Made by a program: the position numbers and the translations under genes
Shown: positions 60,602-64,000 of the stretch, piece after piece
How the letters are laid out: each line of letters begins with the position of its first letter
Numbering within the stretch: position 1 is the first letter of the stretch
The notes under the pieces: model-generated
What the model was told of the DNA's origin: nothing
Databases searched by the model: none
Seen by the model: the letters and a program-made list of their open reading frames with translations, nothing else
Assembly (NCBI GenBank): GCA_038528235.1
Contig: JBCBEX010000001.1
Span: forward strand, 62,001-126,000
Reading direction: 5' to 3'
Source of the DNA: JBCBEX01 sp038528235
Lineage (GTDB): Bacteria > Bacteroidota > Rhodothermia > Rhodothermales > Rubricoccaceae
DNA length: 64,000 bases

Positions 60602-62899
60602 CTACGCCGCCACCGCCTCGCCCATCGCCGTCGGGATCGCGGAGTCGTAGGGCTGGCGCAGCGCGACAACGTCGGCATCGAGCACGACCTCGTTGTCTAC
60701 GGTCACGCGCAGCGAAGAGCCCGTCACAATCCCGATTTGGAGGACGCGGACGGTCGCGTCGTCGAGGCGCTTACAGATCGCTTCGAGGTCGGCCACCTTC
60801 GCGGTGAAGACGATGCGCGACTGGTTCTCGCCGAAGAGCACCGCGTCGAGGCGCGCGCCCGGTGCGAGGCGCACATCGGCCCCGAGGCCGCTGCCGAGCG
60901 CGCTCTCGGCGAGGCACACTGCGATGCCGCCGTCCGATACGTCGTGCGCGCTCTGGATGAGGCCGTCGCGGATGAGGCCGAGCATCGCCTGCTGCACAGC
61001 TACCTCTTCCTGGAGATCGAGGTGCGGAGCATCGCCGGTGGTCCGGCCGTGGACGTAGCCGAAGTATTCGGAGCCGCCCAAGCCCGGTGCCGTCGCGTCC
61101 GGTGCGTGGTCGTGGGACCAGGCGGCGGGGCGGAGCAGCAGGACCGCGTCGCCCTCGGCCTGGAAGTCGGCCCGCGTCGCGTCACGCTCGACGTTCTCGA
61201 CGAGCCCGAGCATGCCGATGGTGGGTGTCGGGAAGACCGCGCCGCCGGGGTTCTCGTTGTAGAAGCTCACGTTGCCACCCGTGACCGGCGTGCCAAGCGC
61301 GCGGCAGGCGTCGCCCATGCCGCCGACGGACTCCTTGAACACCCAGTAGACCTCCGGCTTGTACGGGTTGCCGTAGTTGAGGCAGTTCGTGATCGCGACC
61401 GGGTCGCCGCCCGCGCAGACCACGTTGCGCGCCGCCTCAGCGACGGCGATGCGCCCGCCGCGGCGCGGGTTGAGGTGGACGTAGCGCCCGTTGCAGTCCG
61501 TCTTGACCGCAAGCGCTCGATCGGTGCCCTTGATCCGCACGACGGCCGCGTCGCTCGCACCCGGCCCCACGACCGTGTTGGTGCGCACCATCGTGTCGTA
61601 CTGCTCGAACACCCACCTCTTGCTCGCGATGTTCGGGCTTCCGAGCAGCGAGAGCAGCGTATCAGTGGCATTGCCTTCCACGTCGGCGATGGTGCTCACG
61701 TCGAAAGCGTGGGCGTCGTCGAGGTAGGCTGGGCGCTCGGTCTCGCGGTGGTAGACGGGCGCGCCGCCGCCGAGGACGAGGTGCTCAGCGGGTACGTCGG
61801 CGACGACCTGGCCGTGCCAGCGCACGATCACGCGGCCGTCGTCGGTGACCGTCCCGATCTGGACGGCGTGCAGGTCCCACTTCTCGAAGACGGCTTCGAT
61901 CTCCGCCTCGCGGCCTTTGTGCACCACGACGAGCATCCGCTCCTGGCTCTCCGAGAGCATGATCTCGTAGGGCGTCATGCCCGTCTCGCGCTGCGGCACC
62001 CGCTCGATGTCGAGCACCATCCCGGCGTTGCCCTTCGCGCTCATCTCGCATGACGAGCAGGTGATGCCCGCCGCGCCCATGTCCTGCATCCCGACGAGCG
62101 CGCCCGTGCGGATCGCTTCGAGGCTCGCTTCGAGGAGGAGCTTCTCGGTGAACGGGTCGCCGACCTGCACACTCGGGCGCTTGGCCTCGCTCTCCTCGCT
62201 GATCTCCTCCGAGGCGAACGTCGCGCCGTGGATGCCGTCGCGACCGGTCGAGCTGCCGACGATGAACACGGGGTTGCCCACGCCCTCGGCGATGGCGCTC
62301 ACGGTCTCGCCGACCTTCACGATGCCGACCGACATCGCGTTGACGAGGGGGTTGCCCTCGTAGGCGTCGTCGAAGTAGACCTCGCCCGCGACCGTCGGCA
62401 CGCCGAACGAGTTGCCGTAGTCGCCGATGCCGCGCACGACGCCGTCGAAGAGGTAGCGCACGCGTGGGTTGTCGAGGCTGCCGAAGCGGAGCGAGTTGAG
62501 GCTGGCGATGGGCCGCGCGCCCATGGTGAAGATGTCGCGCTGGATGCCGCCGACGCCCGTCGCCGCGCCCTGGTAGGGCTCGACCGCGCTCGGATGGTTG
62601 TGGCTCTCGATCTTGAAGGCGCACGCCAGCCCGCCGCCGATGTCGACCAGCCCGGCATTCTCCTCACCCGCGCCCACGAGCAGCGCCTCGCCGTCGCGCG
62701 GGAGCGTCTTCAGCACGGCGATGGAGTTCTTATACGAGCAGTGCTCGCTCCACATCACTGAGTAGATGCCCAACTCCACGAGCGTAGGCGTGCGGCCGAG
62801 TTCGTCGAGAATCCAGCCGTATTCCTCGTCGGTGAGGCCGTGCTCGCGCGCGATCTCGATGGTGACAGGCGGCGGGGTGAAGGGGGCAGGCGTGGACAT
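60602..62899 (-). CDS. purL: Phosphoribosylformylglycinamidine synthase PurL
   Basis: The 765-aa protein is the small-type PurL, which works with PurQ and PurS in step four of purine synthesis. It shows YSVMWSEHCSYKNSIAVLK near residue 46, AFKIESHNHPSAVEPYQGAATGVGG near 90, then GNSFGVPTVAGEV, and in the second half HDVSDGGIAVCLAESALG and FGENQSRIVFT. The C-terminal glutaminase domain of the large PurL is absent, as expected. The ATG at 62899 starts a sequence with family similarity; codons upstream lie in repeat B5. No other pur gene is adjacent. Confidence 0.95.
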   Translation of the reverse strand: MSTPAPFTPPPVTIEIAREHGLTDEEYGWILDELGRTPTLVELGIYSVMWSEHCSYKNSIAVLKTLPRDGEALLVGAGEENAGLVDIGGGLACAFKIESHNHPSAVEPYQGAATGVGGIQRDIFTMGARPIASLNSLRFGSLDNPRVRYLFDGVVRGIGDYGNSFGVPTVAGEVYFDDAYEGNPLVNAMSVGIVKVGETVSAIAEGVGNPVFIVGSSTGRDGIHGATFASEEISEESEAKRPSVQVGDPFTEKLLLEASLEAIRTGALVGMQDMGAAGITCSSCEMSAKGNAGMVLDIERVPQRETGMTPYEIMLSESQERMLVVVHKGREAEIEAVFEKWDLHAVQIGTVTDDGRVIVRWHGQVVADVPAEHLVLGGGAPVYHRETERPAYLDDAHAFDVSTIADVEGNATDTLLSLLGSPNIASKRWVFEQYDTMVRTNTVVGPGASDAAVVRIKGTDRALAVKTDCNGRYVHLNPRRGGRIAVAEAARNVVCAGGDPVAITNCLNYGNPYKPEVYWVFKESVGGMGDACRALGTPVTGGNVSFYNENPGGAVFPTPTIGMLGLVENVERDATRADFQAEGDAVLLLRPAAWSHDHAPDATAPGLGGSEYFGYVHGRTTGDAPHLDLQEEVAVQQAMLGLIRDGLIQSAHDVSDGGIAVCLAESALGSGLGADVRLAPGARLDAVLFGENQSRIVFTAKVADLEAICKRLDDATVRVLQIGIVTGSSLRVTVDNEVVLDADVVALRQPYDSAIPTAMGEAVAA

Positions 62900-62933
62900 G
62901 GCAGGAGGCGGTACGGGTAGGTCGAGACGAGAC

Positions 62934-63048
62934 GGCTCCCCCCGTTTTTGGCGACGAGCGCTACGCGCCCCCATCACCAAAAACTGTCCCCCTCACAGGT
63001 GAGGGGGACAGCTTCCCGACCCTTCAGGGAGAGGGAAGCGGGGGGAGC
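62934..63048. repeat. Repeat family B, copy 5
   Basis: GGCTCCCCCCGTTTTT at the left and GCGGGGGGAGC at the right with inner hairpin ACTGTCCCCCTC-ACAGGT-GAGGGGGACAG. It lies 35 bp upstream of the purL start, so purL is flanked by two B copies in the same orientation. Confidence 0.85.
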
Positions 63049-63144
63049 ACTGCAGCCAAACGAAGCGAGGCGAGAGCGCGAAAACTACGCCCCCGCCTCC
63101 CTCTGAAGCGCGCGACCCGGTAAAGTGCCACCGAGTCTGAAGCG

Positions 63145-63876
63145 CTACCGGCTTCGGAGCACGGTGCGTTCCTCAACGCGCTGGATCGGGTAGTCGCCCG
63201 ACTGCAGCACGTTCGTGCGGGAAAACACACGCTCGACCAGCACCTCGCCTGCGACACAGTCGACAATCTCGTAGGACTCCGGCTCGATGAAGCGGTCGTC
63301 GTTGTAGGTGCCGCGGACCTCTGTGCAGGTGAAGGTGCCCGCAGGCACCGTGCGATCACCGATACCGATCACGTTCTTGTCGAGACGGAGAGCGGTGTCG
63401 GTGGCCTCTTGGAAGGTCCACGTCTGTCCTTCCGACAGTGGGAACGCGAGGGTCTGGAGAGGGAGTGCGTAGCGTAGGGTATCTCGCCGATCCGGAAAGC
63501 GGCTGTCGAGGTTCAATCGTGCGAGCGTGTACAGGCCTGTACCATCGAGCCGATACCAGTACACGGTTTCGAGGTCATTGCCAAACCGTTCGCGGACTTT
63601 CAGGAGGTCTGTGTCTCCATCGAGCACCGCATTGCCCTGGAGAACGCTGGTCGTCCAGCGAACGGTGGCGGTAACGCTCGGTCCTACGCTGTCGCCGTCG
63701 CTCGTGTAGCGGGTCTCGGTCGTGATGCGTTCGTAGACGAAGGAATCACCGGAGCGAAGCGGAATGATATCGGTCGCGGGCTCCTCGTCAGGAGGTAGTG
63801 TCTCCGGGGCGGGGGTTGATGAGTCGCACGCTGATACGGTCGTGAGAAGGAGGAAGAGGGGGATAAGGCGAAGCAT
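63145..63876 (-). CDS. Hypothetical lipoprotein
   Basis: The 243-aa protein has a lipoprotein signal (MLRLIPLFLLLTTVSAC) and a beta-rich domain with VRERFGNDLETVYWYRLDG, LSEGQTWTFQEAT and VPAGTFTCTEVRGTY, a pattern shared by uncharacterised Bacteroidota lipoproteins. An upstream ATG at 63897 (MNTLALLM) is also possible; I use 63876 because the promoter-like element lies close to 63897. Confidence 0.65.
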   Translation of the reverse strand: MLRLIPLFLLLTTVSACDSSTPAPETLPPDEEPATDIIPLRSGDSFVYERITTETRYTSDGDSVGPSVTATVRWTTSVLQGNAVLDGDTDLLKVRERFGNDLETVYWYRLDGTGLYTLARLNLDSRFPDRRDTLRYALPLQTLAFPLSEGQTWTFQEATDTALRLDKNVIGIGDRTVPAGTFTCTEVRGTYNDDRFIEPESYEIVDCVAGEVLVERVFSRTNVLQSGDYPIQRVEERTVLRSR

Positions 63877-63905
63877 GAGGAGGGCAAGGGTATTCATAAC
63901 GGCGC

Positions 63906-63936
63906 CGATAATACTCAGCCGCTCTCCTGCCTGCAA
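63906..63936 (-). promoter_or_regulatory. Promoter-like TTG-20-TATTATCG
   Basis: On the minus strand TTG (63934-63936) is followed after 20 nt by TATTATCG (63906-63913), which differs from TAnnTTTG in two positions. The same 20-nt spacing is seen in the better promoter at 26552-26582. Confidence 0.3.
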
Positions 63937-64000
63937 GCCGTTCGCCCAACCCTCGCTTGATCGACTCTGGAGCGCTACGTCGTCGCGACGCGGCCCTGAT

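Overview
The window is high-GC (roughly two thirds G+C), densely coded DNA that fits a member of the Rhodothermia branch of Bacteroidota (Rhodothermales/Salinibacter/Rubricoccus-like). The main reasons are three exported proteins or enzymes ending in type IX secretion (T9SS) sorting domains, a bacillithiol enzyme (BshC), an adenosylcobalamin-dependent NrdJ, few Shine-Dalgarno sequences, and occasional TAnnTTTG-like promoter elements. This placement is inference from gene content; no rRNA or tRNA gene was seen. Layout. 0-6.4 kb: HD-domain protein, bshC, class I aminotransferase, site-2-protease-like M50 membrane protease and a methyltransferase. 6.5-11.9 kb: a two-TM protein, an ATP-grasp ligase of the D-Ala-D-Ala type, a biotin-dependent carboxylase carboxyltransferase and two small unknowns. 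12-17.1 kb: an RND (MMPL-type) transporter, a LolA-like periplasmic protein and an outer-membrane barrel, probably one lipid/hydrophobic-molecule export system. 17.2-22.8 kb: a T9SS beta-helix protein, a CadC-like regulator with a TolB propeller and a VKOR-DsbA fusion. 23-26.5 kb: a compact minus-strand run with GDPD, SufE, a lipoprotein, RsfS, a LytR_C protein and a small exported protein. 26.9-34 kb: a prepilin-like protein, a kinase-like unknown, tgt, a bPH-like membrane protein, an AI-2E transporter, a receiver protein, a lipoprotein and lipA. 34.2-38.3 kb: two T9SS proteins. 38.5-40.6 kb: a small accessory patch (GIY-YIG protein, N-terminally shortened hicA with hicB, and an abortive-infection-type gene of lower GC) between repeats. 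40.6-45 kb: nrdJ, a cluster of DnaA-box-like sites, a very acidic small protein and an unknown. 45.3-53.2 kb: GH13 lipoprotein, gyrA, an ankyrin protein, pdxH, a two-TM protein and an FAD oxidoreductase. 53.5-63.9 kb: hybrid histidine kinase, proline dehydrogenase, M23 peptidase, BON-LysM protein, trxB, trxA, purL and a lipoprotein. Several genes bear on thiol and redox balance (bshC, VKOR-DsbA, trxA, trxB, sufE, lipA), but they are scattered and do not form one operon. The most unusual feature is the non-coding DNA. Many spacers hold dispersed repeats of at least four kinds: (A) a ~105-150 bp MITE-like element with imperfect inverted ends of the ATCCTGAGC type, five copies; (B) a ~100-130 bp nested palindrome built on CTGTCCCCCTC and CTCCCCCCG, five copies; (C) an element with arms of GTGTGAACGTGTG-like octamers facing each other, three copies; and (D) short tandem arrays of heptanucleotides (TTCGACC, AACACGC, GTCGGCT, GCGACTG types), several of them directly before start codons or forming the ends of genes. 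A separate 14-bp tandem repeat covers the 3' end of the kinase-like gene.
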